The translations under genes were made by a program, and so were the position numbers. From Ramlibacter ginsenosidimutans (GTDB lineage: Bacteria; Pseudomonadota; Gammaproteobacteria; Burkholderiales; Burkholderiaceae_C): a stretch of DNA of 64,000 bases. Below are positions 16,109 through 24,721 of this stretch, piece by piece. The DNA is taken from NCBI RefSeq assembly GCF_016654015.1, contig NZ_JAEPWM010000008.1, positions 1 to 64,000 on the forward strand, in the 5' to 3' direction. Numbering within the stretch: position 1 is the stretch's first letter; each line of letters opens with the position of its first letter. The notes under the pieces are model-generated. The model searched no databases. It worked only from the letters and a program-made list of their open reading frames with translations, and was not told the DNA's origin.

Positions 16109-17020
16109 ATGGACCTGCGAGACCTGCGCTACTTCGAGACCATCGCCGACCTGCAGCATGTCGGGCGTGCAGCGGAGAGGCTGCATCGCACGCAACCGGC
16201 GCTCACGAGCAGCATCCGGCGGCTGGAGGAAGACTGTGGCACGCCGCTGTTCGAACGTGCCGGTCGCGGCATTCGCCTCACGGCGGCCGGCAGGGTGCTG
16301 CTGAAGTGGGCCCAGCGCGTCCGGTTCGACATGGAGGATGCCAAACGTGAGATTGCCGCCATGGGCAACGGCCTCGCCGGTCACGTGCGCGTGGGCATCG
16401 TGCCGACCGCGGCCCAGTTTCTCCTGCCCGCCGCCGCGCGCCAGCTGCTGCAGGAAGCTCCCGACGTCACGCTGCGCACCGTGGTGGGCTTGGTCGACGC
16501 GCTGAAGCCACTGCTACGCCAGGGTGAACTCGACCTCGTGGTGGGCACTGAAACCCAGGCGGAGGAGGGCATCGCCTCCAGGGTGGTGGCCGAGGATGCG
16601 ATCGTCGTGGCCGCCAGCGCGAGACATGAACTGTTCCGCGGGCCGGTGGCGCTGAAGGATCTCACGAAATACCGCTGGGCCCTGCAGCCGCCGGGGGCTC
16701 CCGCGAGGGACTGGCTGGATCACACCTTCGACCGGCGGCGGCTGACGCGCCCGCAGGTGCAGGTCGAAAGCACGATGCTGCTCATGCTGCCGACGCTCAT
16801 CATGCAGACCGGGCTGCTCAGTTTCATTTCGCGGCACCACCTGGGCCTCAAGGGCGGCCGCTCCGGCCTCAAGGAAGTCCCACTGAAGGAAACGACCATG
16901 GTGCGGCGACTGGTGGTGACCTATCGCGAGCAAGCCTACCTCTCGGCGGCGACGCAGCGGCTGATCGACCTCTTGATGGCCCAGCATGCGTCCAGCTCCC
17001 ATGTCCTTTCAGCTGAATAG
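16109..17020 (+). CDS. LysR-type transcriptional regulator
   Basis: A 303-residue regulator. The ATG at 16109 gives the canonical start MDLRDLRYFETIADLQHVGR with the winged helix-turn-helix RAAERLHRTQPALTSSIRRL EEDCGTPLFERAGRGIRLT. The effector domain starts around HVRVGIVPTAAQFLLPAAA. It is divergent from the nine-gene minus-strand operon (gap about 143 bp, containing two GGTCTA repeats at about 16050-16072) and is the most likely regulator of that operon, typically as an activator responding to a pathway compound. The distal part ends QRLIDLLMAQHASS. Confidence 0.9.
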   Translation: MDLRDLRYFETIADLQHVGRAAERLHRTQPALTSSIRRLEEDCGTPLFERAGRGIRLTAAGRVLLKWAQRVRFDMEDAKREIAAMGNGLAGHVRVGIVPTAAQFLLPAAARQLLQEAPDVTLRTVVGLVDALKPLLRQGELDLVVGTETQAEEGIASRVVAEDAIVVAASARHELFRGPVALKDLTKYRWALQPPGAPARDWLDHTFDRRRLTRPQVQVESTMLLMLPTLIMQTGLLSFISRHHLGLKGGRSGLKEVPLKETTMVRRLVVTYREQAYLSAATQRLIDLLMAQHASSSHVLSAE

Positions 17021-17631
17021 GCAAAAGCACGACGGAGCGGGCTGGGCAAGCGCCAAGTGCCGAGTGCCCCCGCGCCGATCACGGATGCCAGGACGCCCGC
17101 AGAGTCCCGGTTGGCATGGCGTCCAGCGCCTCGCCCAGCTGCGCTCGCCGCGTGCACCGTGGGCGGCGCAAGACGGCGAAGCTGGAGCGGTATTCGCTTC
17201 ACTGGCTCTGGAAGCCCACGCATTCATCATCCCCAATAACACGGAAACGAGGATGATTCCGCTCGAAAGCGGCGTCGTTGCCCTCAGCCTCGCCCAACGG
17301 GAGGAGATCTCCCAGTCGTTTCTTGAATTGCGCCGGGATCGCCTCTGCTGCCTGGAAGTTTCCGTCGTCGTCGGGTTCGCAGCAGAAAACGAAGGGGCAC
17401 AGGTGGAACGCGATCGGCTCGATGAGGGGGCGAGATGAAGTGCCACGAGGTAGGCCGAGGGCGGTGAAGCACCTCTTCTAGTCTCGTTGCGCATTTGGGC
17501 GCGCCTTTTGCGCGGGCGACAAGGTTCGGCAGGGGTTCAGGTTGTTGTTCATGTACGCCCCGGCCAAGCTCATTGATGACGCGCCCCGCGAGCGCACCGC
17601 CTACAACGCAGCCGCCTTCCTGGAGGAACGT
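17021..17631. other. Gene-free stretch
   Basis: About 600 bp with no frame I can support in either strand; the open frames present have no recognisable motif and no convincing start. The codon pattern does not look coding. It ends at the first copy of the 59-bp direct repeat. Confidence 0.6.
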
Positions 17632-17690
17632 CTGCTTCGGGTCGTTTGCTGCCGTACTCCTCTCAACGAGAGCAAGACAGCTCCCGGCCA
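17632..17690. repeat. 59-bp perfect direct repeat, copy 1
   Basis: This 59-bp segment, beginning CTGCTTCGGGTCGTTTGCTG and ending CAGCTCCCGGCCA, is identical to 19820-19878 in the same orientation. It includes a small stem CTCTC-AAC-GAGAG. It lies 38 bp beyond the 3' end of the NHL-repeat gene. Flanking sequences outside the 59 bp do not match. Confidence 0.9.
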
Positions 17691-17728
17691 CGAGCAGCCT
17701 CACGCAGCCCACGCTGATCATCAGGTCC

Positions 17729-18340
17729 TTAGTTCGGTCGGTCCGAAGATGGGGCAGACCGCCCGGCCGCGAACGTGATCTTGCGGATCTTGCGGTTGCC
17801 CATGTCGGCGACGAGCAGCGCGCCTTGCGCGTCGAACACCAAGGCCGACGGCATGCTGAACGTGGCCGAAGCTGCGTCGCCGTCTGCGTCGCCGGCCTCG
17901 CCGGTGCCCGCCAGCACGGTGACCAGCCCGTCGGGCGTGATCTCCACGATGCGATTGCCGAACGGGTCGGCGACGAAGGTGTTACCGGCCGCGTCCGTGG
18001 CCCGCTCCGCGGGTTGCGGGAAGTCGATCACGTCCTCCGGGAGCGTGGACACCATGCCATCAGCGACTACGCGCGTGGCGTTGCCGGTGCCGAAGTCGGC
18101 CACGTGCAATTGCCCCATCGCGTCCATGGCCAGCGCATGCGGCATGAAGAACTGCGCGGCCATCGCTTTGCCGTCGACCGTTCCGAACGCGCCCGAGCCG
18201 GCGACGGTGATCACGCACGCTCCCCCATCGGCGCAGGCCCCCGTGCCGACTTGCACGCCCACCGCTACGCCGCCGCCGCAAGCAGCGCTCAGGAAAGCCG
18301 CCATCGCTTCTTCGAACACGAGTGCGTGAATGCGTCCCAT
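17729..18340 (-). CDS. NHL-repeat beta-propeller protein (probably exported)
   Basis: The product has about 203 residues. Repeats with NHL character are visible: FFMPHALAMDAMGQLHVADF, NTFVADPFGNRIVEITPDGL, VTVLAGTGEAGDADGDAASA and FSMPSALVFDAQGALLVADM then GNRKIRKIT. That is three to four blades, too few for a closed propeller, so it may be truncated or dimeric. A lipobox-like LSAACGGG follows a weak hydrophobic start. I used the ATG at 18338-18340 because GGAG lies 7 bp upstream; an ATG at 18302-18304 would put the lipobox at residue 9. It may be an extracytoplasmic binding or ligand-sensing protein. Confidence 0.65.
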   Translation of the reverse strand: MGRIHALVFEEAMAAFLSAACGGGVAVGVQVGTGACADGGACVITVAGSGAFGTVDGKAMAAQFFMPHALAMDAMGQLHVADFGTGNATRVVADGMVSTLPEDVIDFPQPAERATDAAGNTFVADPFGNRIVEITPDGLVTVLAGTGEAGDADGDAASATFSMPSALVFDAQGALLVADMGNRKIRKITFAAGRSAPSSDRPN

Positions 18341-18745
18341 GGCTTGCTCCGCTGGATCCGCCGCCATGCTGCGCCGATCACCGGCGGCGTGCAAGGGGTC
18401 GCCAGCCGTGAAAACTGATCTCGGCCAGAACCAGCCCTACAGCCCGGTCTCGAATCGGTCGACTCCAGACGGTTCTCCGGCAGGGTACGGCAATCAAGTG
18501 AATTGAAGCTGGGGAGCTCTGATTCACTTCCGGCAAGAAGCATTGAGGGCTACTTTCGGCCAGAAGGACGGCCGGCCCCGCGTCCTTGTCGAGTCGACCC
18601 GCAGAGCGCGTGAATGCGGCATCTATGCAGCTCGAATTGATCGCGCCGGCCTACTCGTATTTGCAGGCGAGCCGGGCGCGGCGCGCGCCCACCTTCGCGG
18701 CGCACGCGGCCGCTTGAATATCGGCGCCTGGCAGCTCCCGCGCCT
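18341..18745. other. Gene-free stretch between the NHL and serine hydrolase genes
   Basis: About 400 bp with no supported gene on either strand. It holds the 5' region of the NHL-repeat gene and the 3' region of the serine hydrolase gene; no clear terminator hairpin was seen. Confidence 0.55.
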
Positions 18746-19771
18746 TCAGGGCCCCTGCACCGTTCTGCCGACCTGGAGCCACTCCATTGAGGCGTGGGGC
18801 CCCGGAAGAATCGCGGGCAGGACCAGCCGACCCAAGCGCAGCCCACGCGCCGAGTTGGCGAACCAGACCACCGCATCCTTCGTTCTTCGGTTGGCGATGA
18901 CGAACGCGCGAAAGCCGGGGATGTGCCCCCAGTGGAACAAGCAATCCTGGGAGGGTTCGAGCCCCCAGCCGAGCCCCCATGCGATGCCGTCCGCTTCGGC
19001 AGGGCTCGGGTCGAGCACGTCATCGATACCGCGGGTCGCACGCACCGCGGGTGCGAGCCATCGCGCATGCATGTCGCTGCCCAGACCTTGCGCGCGCAAC
19101 ACGAGCTGAACGAAGCGCGCATAGTCACGCGCCGTCGTATGGAGCGACCACGACGCGCTCGGCGCCACCGGCCGCCGCTTCGGCACCGGAGTTCCGTCCA
19201 TCTCTTGGCCGCGCGCGTGGTTGGCCTCGAAGCGCTCCTGCCACTGCAGGCTGGAATCGGCCATGCCGAGCCGGTCGAACACCCGCTCGCGCGCCAGGTT
19301 CTCGAGCGACTGCCCGGTGACCTTCTCCATCGCGCGCTGCAGCCACGCGAACGCACTGCTGCCGTAGCTGAATCGTGCGCCGGGAACGAAATATGTCCTG
19401 AGCGGCGTCTCTTTCGTGACGATGTTCGGCAGCCCACTCGTATGCGTGAGCACGTGCGCCGCCGTGATAGCGGCCGCGCGCGGGTCGTCGGGAACGTAGG
19501 GCCCGCAGAGGGATTCCAGCGGCGCCGTGAGGTCGAGCCTGCCTTCCTCGGCGAGTTGCAAGGCGATCAGGGAGACGAGAGGCTTGGTTAGGGAGGCGGC
19601 TTCGAAGACCGTACTGACGTCCACGGGCGCGGCATCGTCCGAGCCCCGACTACCGACGGCATGGATGGTGGTGATCTCGCCCGCTCGCAAGATGGCGAGA
19701 GACACGCCGGGGATGGCGCCCCGGACCCCTGCGAGCAGATCGAGAATGGGCTGAGCGTCGGGGGGGTGCAT
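18746..19771 (-). CDS. Serine hydrolase, class C beta-lactamase/esterase family
   Basis: A 341-residue protein of the PF00144 family. The nucleophile motif SxxK is in FEAASLTKPLVSLIALQLAE, and the second motif Y-x-S/N is in FSYGSSAFAWLQRAMEKVTG. HTSGLPNIV and GLGWGLEPSQDCLFHWGHIP then GFRAFVIANRRTKDAVVWFA are typical of these penicillin-binding-protein-like esterases. The ATG at 19769-19771 (MHPPDAQPILDLLAGV) gives no signal peptide, so a cytoplasmic esterase/peptidase is more likely than a periplasmic beta-lactamase. The second copy of the 59-bp repeat begins 48 bp upstream of the start. Confidence 0.82.
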   Translation of the reverse strand: MHPPDAQPILDLLAGVRGAIPGVSLAILRAGEITTIHAVGSRGSDDAAPVDVSTVFEAASLTKPLVSLIALQLAEEGRLDLTAPLESLCGPYVPDDPRAAAITAAHVLTHTSGLPNIVTKETPLRTYFVPGARFSYGSSAFAWLQRAMEKVTGQSLENLARERVFDRLGMADSSLQWQERFEANHARGQEMDGTPVPKRRPVAPSASWSLHTTARDYARFVQLVLRAQGLGSDMHARWLAPAVRATRGIDDVLDPSPAEADGIAWGLGWGLEPSQDCLFHWGHIPGFRAFVIANRRTKDAVVWFANSARGLRLGRLVLPAILPGPHASMEWLQVGRTVQGP

Positions 19772-19819
19772 TCGGCGGGTGATGCGAGCGGAGGTGCGGA
19801 GTATGCCCGGCCGGGATGG

Positions 19820-19878
19820 CTGCTTCGGGTCGTTTGCTGCCGTACTCCTCTCAACGAGAGCAAGACAGCTCCCGGCCA
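19820..19878. repeat. 59-bp perfect direct repeat, copy 2
   Basis: Identical over 59 bp to 17632-17690 and in the same orientation. It lies between the serine hydrolase start and the DnaJ-like gene. The two copies bracket a segment of about 2.1 kb holding the NHL-repeat and serine hydrolase genes, so recombination between them could delete or duplicate that segment. Confidence 0.9.
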
Positions 19879-19940
19879 GCAGCAGCCGCCCGAGATCGCT
19901 CCCATCGGCGAGCACGCGTTCACCCACAGAGAGCGGCGAA

Positions 19941-20966
19941 TCAGCTGTCGGCTGCCGCCGCGTCGTGCTCCGCCCATGCCGCGACCTGCTCATTCCAGGC
20001 TCGAACCTGAGTGCCCGCTTCGGTCGTTTCGTCCTGGGTGTTGCTTTCGATGAGCGCATCGAGCAGCACATCCTGCCGTTGATCCCACTCGGAAGGAAAC
20101 AGCGGCACCACGGACACCAGGCAGTCGGCAGGTGCGGCTGAGGGGCTGACGGGAAAACCGGCTCCCTTGATCCGATAGGTGAGGGCGCCACGTTGCAGAC
20201 GCATGCGGCGCATGCCTTGAAGGGTCGGCACCTCTACCCATCGACCCGCGACCCAGGCGAACCCGTCGACTGGCATCTCGATCCGGATGGTCCCATCTTC
20301 CTGCAGCGACATGAAGGCATGCGGGGAGAGCGTGACCCGCACGTCCAGCGAACGGTGGCCCGCGCCGTGCTGTAGCTTGACCCGTGCATGCAGCTGGTGG
20401 CCGTCGCGCACGCCAGGCGGAATACGCAGCCGACAGCGGTAGGCGAGGGGCGCAGACTGGCCGCTCCCGCCACAGCTGGAGCAGGACGCTGGCGTCGTGC
20501 CGCGGCCCTCGCACGCACCGCAGGGCGACGCCGAAGCGAGCCATGGGAACCAGAAGGTTGGCCGCAACTCGCCTTGGCCGCCGCACTGCGTGCACGCCTT
20601 TGGTTCGGGCGCTTCGCCGCTGCCGCAGCATTCGGTGCACGCATGGGCGATCTGGCCGTCCACGCTGCGGATGCAGCCCGAGGCCGCTTCCTCCAGGGAG
20701 AGAGTGATGGCGTGGTCGATCGGAACATCCTGCGCATGGGGCGCGGTCGCCGGCGGCGCCTCATGCACGGTGTCGTGCGCCTCCTGGCGCGCGCTGCGGA
20801 TTTCCTCCACGGCGCGGTTGATGCGTTGAATTCTCTGCAACGCCTGCGCACTCCTGTTTCGGTCGGGGTGCCAGCGTGCCGACAGCCGTCGCCATGCCGC
20901 CTTGACCTCGGCATCGCTCGCCTCGGGCGTCAGGCCGAGTGCGGCGTAGGAGTCCTCGATGTCCAC
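19941..20966 (-). CDS. DnaJ-like co-chaperone with J domain and zinc centre
   Basis: The 341-residue protein starts with a J domain (SYAALGLTPEASDAEVKAAW, RRLSARWHPDRNRSAQALQR) including the HPD motif needed to stimulate Hsp70. After a short linker there are four Cys motifs of the DnaJ zinc finger: CTECCGSG, CTQCGGQG, CGACEGRG and CSSCGGSG. The C-terminal peptide-binding part (LRIPPGVRDGHQLHARVKLQ, VRVTLSPHAFMSLQEDGTIR) follows. The Gly/Phe-rich linker of true DnaJ is missing and there is an acidic Ala-rich tail. It is therefore a divergent, probably specialised co-chaperone. No dnaK is nearby. Confidence 0.85.
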   Translation of the reverse strand: MDIEDSYAALGLTPEASDAEVKAAWRRLSARWHPDRNRSAQALQRIQRINRAVEEIRSARQEAHDTVHEAPPATAPHAQDVPIDHAITLSLEEAASGCIRSVDGQIAHACTECCGSGEAPEPKACTQCGGQGELRPTFWFPWLASASPCGACEGRGTTPASCSSCGGSGQSAPLAYRCRLRIPPGVRDGHQLHARVKLQHGAGHRSLDVRVTLSPHAFMSLQEDGTIRIEMPVDGFAWVAGRWVEVPTLQGMRRMRLQRGALTYRIKGAGFPVSPSAAPADCLVSVVPLFPSEWDQRQDVLLDALIESNTQDETTEAGTQVRAWNEQVAAWAEHDAAAADS

Positions 20967-21169
20967 GTGTCGCCCGCCGTGCTGTTGTGTTGCAGTGCAG
21001 CATAGTAGCCGATCCGGTTTCGCGGTCCCGGCCCGTCGGGCTGTCCAGCGAGGCCTTGCACCATTGCGCGCGACGAGACGGACTCCGCTCCAGATTTTGG
21101 TGCGTGGTCCGCGGTCCCACGGCGCATCTCTTGCCGTCCCGGATACCGGAACGCTAGAATGCGCCGGAC

Positions 21170-21976
21170 ATGAAGCCCGATCTCCCTGCCAGCGCCGAGC
21201 GCGTCGCCGACGACAAGAGCCGAATCCAGTCCATCGGCAAGATGAGGGAGATCCTTGGCTGCTTCTCTACCGTGGACCGGCACCTTTCGCTCGCCGAGAT
21301 CGGCAAGCGCTCCGGCTTGCCGCGGCCCACGGCGCACCGGATGCTGTCGGCGCTGAGGGAGATCGGATTCATCGAGCAGGACGCGCGCAACGGCAACTAC
21401 AGCCTGGGCATCGGCCTGTTCGAGCTGGGCAGCCTGGCGCTGTCCAACATGGACCTGCTGCGCGAAGCCAAGCCTTTCATGGATCGCATCTCGCGCCTCG
21501 CGGGGGAGTCCGCGCACCTTGGCGTGTTCAACGGCTACGAGGTGATCGTCGTCGAGCGGGAGGAGCCCACCGAACGCCAGGCCCGGGCCCTGCAGCCGAG
21601 CGAGGCTTCGCCCGCGTACTGCACCGGGGTTGGCAAGGCGACCCTCGCATTCCAGCGGCCGGAGATCATCGAGCGGGTGATCACCGGCGGGCTGAAGGCC
21701 TACACCAACCACACGATCACCGCCCCGGACATCCTGCGCCGCGAGCTCGCAACCATCCGTGAGCGCGGCTACGCCCTCGACGATTGCGAGCATGAGATCT
21801 GGGTGCGGTGCGTCGCTGCGCCGATACGGAACGCCTCGGGCCATGTCTTTGCCGCCCTGTCCGTTACCGGAGGGGCAGACCGGATGACGGACAAGAAATT
21901 GTCCGACTTGGCGCCGCTGGTGGTGCAGACGGCAGACACGATCTCGCGCCAGATCGGCTTCCAGCCGCACGGCTGA
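21170..21976 (+). CDS. IclR-family transcriptional regulator
   Basis: A 268-residue regulator with an N-terminal winged helix-turn-helix (SIGKMREILGCFSTVDRHLS, LAEIGKRSGLPRPTAHRMLS) and the IclR effector-binding domain (SPAYCTGVGKATLAFQRPEI, ERGYALDDCEHEIWVRCVAA then PIRNASGHVFAALSVTGGAD). It is encoded in the same direction as, and 210 bp upstream of, a 13-gene catabolic and transport operon, and is the obvious candidate to control it, most often by repression relieved by the substrate. Confidence 0.9.
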   Translation: MKPDLPASAERVADDKSRIQSIGKMREILGCFSTVDRHLSLAEIGKRSGLPRPTAHRMLSALREIGFIEQDARNGNYSLGIGLFELGSLALSNMDLLREAKPFMDRISRLAGESAHLGVFNGYEVIVVEREEPTERQARALQPSEASPAYCTGVGKATLAFQRPEIIERVITGGLKAYTNHTITAPDILRRELATIRERGYALDDCEHEIWVRCVAAPIRNASGHVFAALSVTGGADRMTDKKLSDLAPLVVQTADTISRQIGFQPHG

Positions 21977-22092
21977 GCCACACCCCCGACACCCCTTCTT
22001 CACTTGGCGGCGGCCCTCCCAGGAGGGTCGCTGCAGCCGCTTCTTGGGCCGCAGAGGGGTGTTTGAACTTCTGTTTTAAAGGGAAAACCCCG

Positions 22093-22152
22093 TTGAGACG
22101 GGTCCGTCGGCCTCGTTAAAGTTCTTCGAAACGTCGATCCGGATTCCGGAAT
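22093..22152 (+). promoter_or_regulatory. Candidate promoter and IclR operator of the 13-gene operon
   Basis: TTGAGA at 22093-22098 (5/6 match to the -35 consensus) is followed after 17 bp by a weak -10 TTAAAG (22116-22121). A 10-bp perfect palindrome ATTCCGGAAT lies at 22143-22152, about 33 bp before the GTG start codon. A palindrome downstream of the promoter fits repression by an IclR protein. The assignment is by inspection only. Confidence 0.35.
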
Positions 22153-22185
22153 GACGTCCAACCCCAGAACTTCGAGGAAAACTCC

Positions 22186-23082
22186 GTGACCCAGACCGAC
22201 CTCCGCCAGCGCCTGACCGGCGTGCTGCCCCCCATCACCATGCCGTTCGACCGCAATGGCGCGCTCGTCAAGGGTGGCCTGCGCGGCCAGATCGACTTCA
22301 TCATCCAGCAGGGCGCGCGCGCCGTCGTCGCCGGCGGCAGCACCGGCGAGGGACACACGCTGAACGAGGCGGAATTCGACCAGGCCATGCGCGAGTCGTA
22401 CGAAGCCACGGCCGGCCGCGTGCCCTTCGTGGCGGGCCTGATCGTGCAGAGCACCAAGGACGCAATCGACCGCGTCAAGCGCCTGCAGGGCATGAACATC
22501 GCCGCGCTGCAGGTCACGCCCGTGCACTACCTGTTCAAGCCGGACGCCGACGCCACCGTGCAGCACTTCCGCGAGATCTACGAGGCCACGCAGGTGCCGA
22601 TCCTGATCTACAACGTGATTCCCTGGAACTACCTGGGCGTCGACCTGATGCTGCGCATCATGGACGAAGTGCCCGGCGTGATCGGCATGAAGCAAAGCGG
22701 CGGCGACCTCAAGTCGGTCTCCGACCTGATCCTGCGCGCCAAGCCGCACAACCTGGTGCTCTCGGGCGTCGACGCGCTGCTGTACCCGGGCTTCGCCCTC
22801 GGCATGCACGGCGCCATCAGCGCGCTGACCACCGCCGTGCCCGGCGCCGTGGTGCGCCTGTACAAGGCGGTGCAGGCGAACGACCACGCCACCGCGCGCG
22901 AGATCCACTTCAAGCTCAATGCGCTGTGGAACACCTTCAACCACGACAACCTGCCCGCGTGCGTGAAGTACGTGCAGCACCTGCAGGGCCTGGAGATGTA
23001 CGAGCCGCGCCGCCCGATGATGCGCGTGACCGAGGACCAGAAGCGCGCGATCAAGCCCGCGCTGCAGTCCCTGCTGGGCTGA
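22186..23082 (+). CDS. DapA/NAL-family aldolase or dehydratase
   Basis: The 298-residue class I (Schiff-base) aldolase-superfamily enzyme has GGSTGEGHTL (substrate carboxylate loop), a conserved Tyr in LIYNVIPWNY (142) and the Schiff-base lysine in GVIGMKQSGGDLKS (Lys169). Members include dihydrodipicolinate synthase, sialate lyase, KDG aldolase and keto-deoxy-sugar-acid dehydratases. In a catabolic operon next to DhaK/DhaL a sugar-acid or 2-oxoacid substrate is more likely than lysine synthesis. The start is GTG at 22186 after GAGGAAAA. The dhaK gene starts 17 bp downstream. Confidence 0.85.
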   Translation: MTQTDLRQRLTGVLPPITMPFDRNGALVKGGLRGQIDFIIQQGARAVVAGGSTGEGHTLNEAEFDQAMRESYEATAGRVPFVAGLIVQSTKDAIDRVKRLQGMNIAALQVTPVHYLFKPDADATVQHFREIYEATQVPILIYNVIPWNYLGVDLMLRIMDEVPGVIGMKQSGGDLKSVSDLILRAKPHNLVLSGVDALLYPGFALGMHGAISALTTAVPGAVVRLYKAVQANDHATAREIHFKLNALWNTFNHDNLPACVKYVQHLQGLEMYEPRRPMMRVTEDQKRAIKPALQSLLG

Positions 23083-23099
23083 AGCGGGACGCCGTCGCG

Positions 23100-24098
23100 A
23101 TGAAGAAGATCCTCAACCGCCCGGCGGACTACGTCGACGAGACGCTGGACGGCCTCGTCGCCGCCCACTCCGACCAGCTGCGCCGCCTCGGTGAAGATGG
23201 CCGGGTGGTGGCGCGCTCGCGCGGCGCCATCCCCGGCAAGGTGGGCATCGTCACCGGCGGCGGCTCGGGCCACCTGCCCGTCTTCCTCGGCTACGTGGGC
23301 GAAGGCCTGCTGGACGCCTGCGCGGTCGGCAACGTTTTCGCCGGCCCGCGCGTGTCCGACTGCCAGGAAGCCATGCGCGCCGCCGACGGCGGCGCCGGCG
23401 TGCTGCAGCTGTATGGCAACTACGGCGGCGACCGCATGAACTTCGAGATGGCCCGCGAGATGCTGGAGCTCGAAGGCATGCAGGTCGCCTCCGTGCGCGT
23501 GGCGGACGACGTGGCGAGCGCGCCGGTCGCCGAGCGCCAGAAGCGCCGCGGCGTGGCGGGCATGGTGTTCGCCTTCAAGGTCGCCGGCGCAATGGCCGCG
23601 GCCGGTGGTTCGCTGGCGGAAGTGACGAAGGTCGCCGAGAAGGCCGCACTGGCGTGCCGCTCGATCGGCGTGGCCCTGACGCCCTGCGTGATCCCGGAAT
23701 CGGGCAAGGCCTCGTTCGAGATCGCCGCCGACGAAGTCGAATTCGGCATGGGCATCCATGGCGAGCCCGGCATCTGGCGCGGCAAGCTGAAGACCGCCGA
23801 CGCATTGACCGACGAAATGCTGGAGCGCCTGCTGCCCGAGTGCAACCTGGGCCACGGCGACCGCGTCGCGGTGCTGGTCAACAGCCTGGGCGCCACGCCG
23901 CACGAGGAGCTGTACATCATGTACCGGCGCATCGCGCAGACCTTGGCGGACAAGGGCATCACCCCGGTGCTGCCCCTGGTGGGCCGCTACGCGACTTCGA
24001 TGGAAATGGCCGGCGCGTCGCTGACGCTGATGCCCGTGGATGCCGAACTCGAGGCGCTGCTCGCAGCGCCGGCGAACTGCCCGTTCTGGAAAGTGTGA
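23100..24098 (+). CDS. dhaK: Dihydroxyacetone kinase subunit DhaK-like
   Basis: The protein has 332 residues, near the family's normal 356. It has the substrate-binding motif GGGSGH (53-58) and the histidine that forms a hemiaminal with the ketose substrate in GMGIHGEPG (His220). In DhaK/DhaL systems DhaK holds dihydroxyacetone while DhaL brings phosphate from ATP (or from a PTS protein, DhaM). No dhaM is present, so an ATP-dependent two-subunit kinase is expected. Related two-subunit kinases act on four-carbon ketoses such as erythrulose, so the substrate may not be dihydroxyacetone. The stop overlaps the dhaL start (TGATG). Confidence 0.85.
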   Translation: MKKILNRPADYVDETLDGLVAAHSDQLRRLGEDGRVVARSRGAIPGKVGIVTGGGSGHLPVFLGYVGEGLLDACAVGNVFAGPRVSDCQEAMRAADGGAGVLQLYGNYGGDRMNFEMAREMLELEGMQVASVRVADDVASAPVAERQKRRGVAGMVFAFKVAGAMAAAGGSLAEVTKVAEKAALACRSIGVALTPCVIPESGKASFEIAADEVEFGMGIHGEPGIWRGKLKTADALTDEMLERLLPECNLGHGDRVAVLVNSLGATPHEELYIMYRRIAQTLADKGITPVLPLVGRYATSMEMAGASLTLMPVDAELEALLAAPANCPFWKV

Positions 24099-24694
24099 TG
24101 ATCGACGCAGGCAATGTGAGATCCGCGCTGGCGCGCTGGTGTGACGCGCTCGAAGCCGCTGCTCCCGAACTCAATGGGCTCGACGGGCGGCTGGGAGACG
24201 GCGACCTCGGCACCACGCTGCAACGCTGCGCGGTGCTCGTGCGCGAAGCCTTGCCGGCCATGGGCGATGACCTGGCGTCCGTGTTCAAGGCCTGCGCCGG
24301 CGCGAGCGCCAAGGCGTCGGGTTCCAGCTTCGGCACGCTGCTCGCGGTCGCGTTCCTCACGGCAGCCAAGCGCGTGCAGGGCCGCGATACCCTGGACCGC
24401 GCGGCCCTCGTGGAATTGCTCGATGACGTCGTCGGTGCGCTATCCGCCCGGGGCGGCGCCGCGCTCGGCGACAAGACGATGCTGGACAGCCTGCACGCGA
24501 TAGCGCGCGCGCTGGCCGAAAGCAACGACAACACCGACCTTCGCTGCGTGGCGCGTGAGGCGGCCTCCGGCGCGCTGGAGGCGATGCGCTCGAAGCCGAA
24601 CCGCATAGGCCGCGCCCGCATGTTCGCCGAGCGCAGCATCGGCCTCGAAGACCCGGGCATGGTCGCCGTGCTGCGGATGGCCGAAGCCCTGTAG
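24098..24694 (+). CDS. dhaL: Dihydroxyacetone kinase subunit DhaL-like
   Basis: The 198-residue all-alpha nucleotide-binding subunit has the Asp cluster that holds Mg-ADP/ATP (LDGRLGDGDLGTTLQR; Asp29, Asp34, Asp36), the glycine-rich KASGSSFGTLLAVAF and the TMLDSLHAIA motif, plus the late PNRIGRARMFAERSIGLEDP segment. The usual GDGDHG is GDGDLG here, a variation seen in some non-DHA kinases. Translationally coupled to dhaK by a 1-base overlap. Together they should phosphorylate a small ketose or ketose-acid in the cytoplasm. Confidence 0.85.
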   Translation: MIDAGNVRSALARWCDALEAAAPELNGLDGRLGDGDLGTTLQRCAVLVREALPAMGDDLASVFKACAGASAKASGSSFGTLLAVAFLTAAKRVQGRDTLDRAALVELLDDVVGALSARGGAALGDKTMLDSLHAIARALAESNDNTDLRCVAREAASGALEAMRSKPNRIGRARMFAERSIGLEDPGMVAVLRMAEAL

Positions 24695-24721
24695 TTTCAT
24701 TCCAAGAATCCGGAGACAACC

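Noticed and set aside
17009..17494. A 161-codon minus-strand frame in the stretch after the LysR gene.
   Set aside because: Ser/Arg-rich composition, no domain, no ribosome binding site; treated as non-coding.
17632..17690. The 59-bp repeat as an integron attC site (59-base element).
   Set aside because: I could not find the RYYYAAC/GTTRRRY core sites in the right places on either strand and there is no integrase, so the name match in length is coincidental.
19941..20191. An N-terminal extension of the serine hydrolase frame up to 20191.
   Set aside because: It runs antisense-like through the 59-bp repeat and out of frame through the DnaJ-like gene; the conserved hydrolase begins after ATG 19769-19771.
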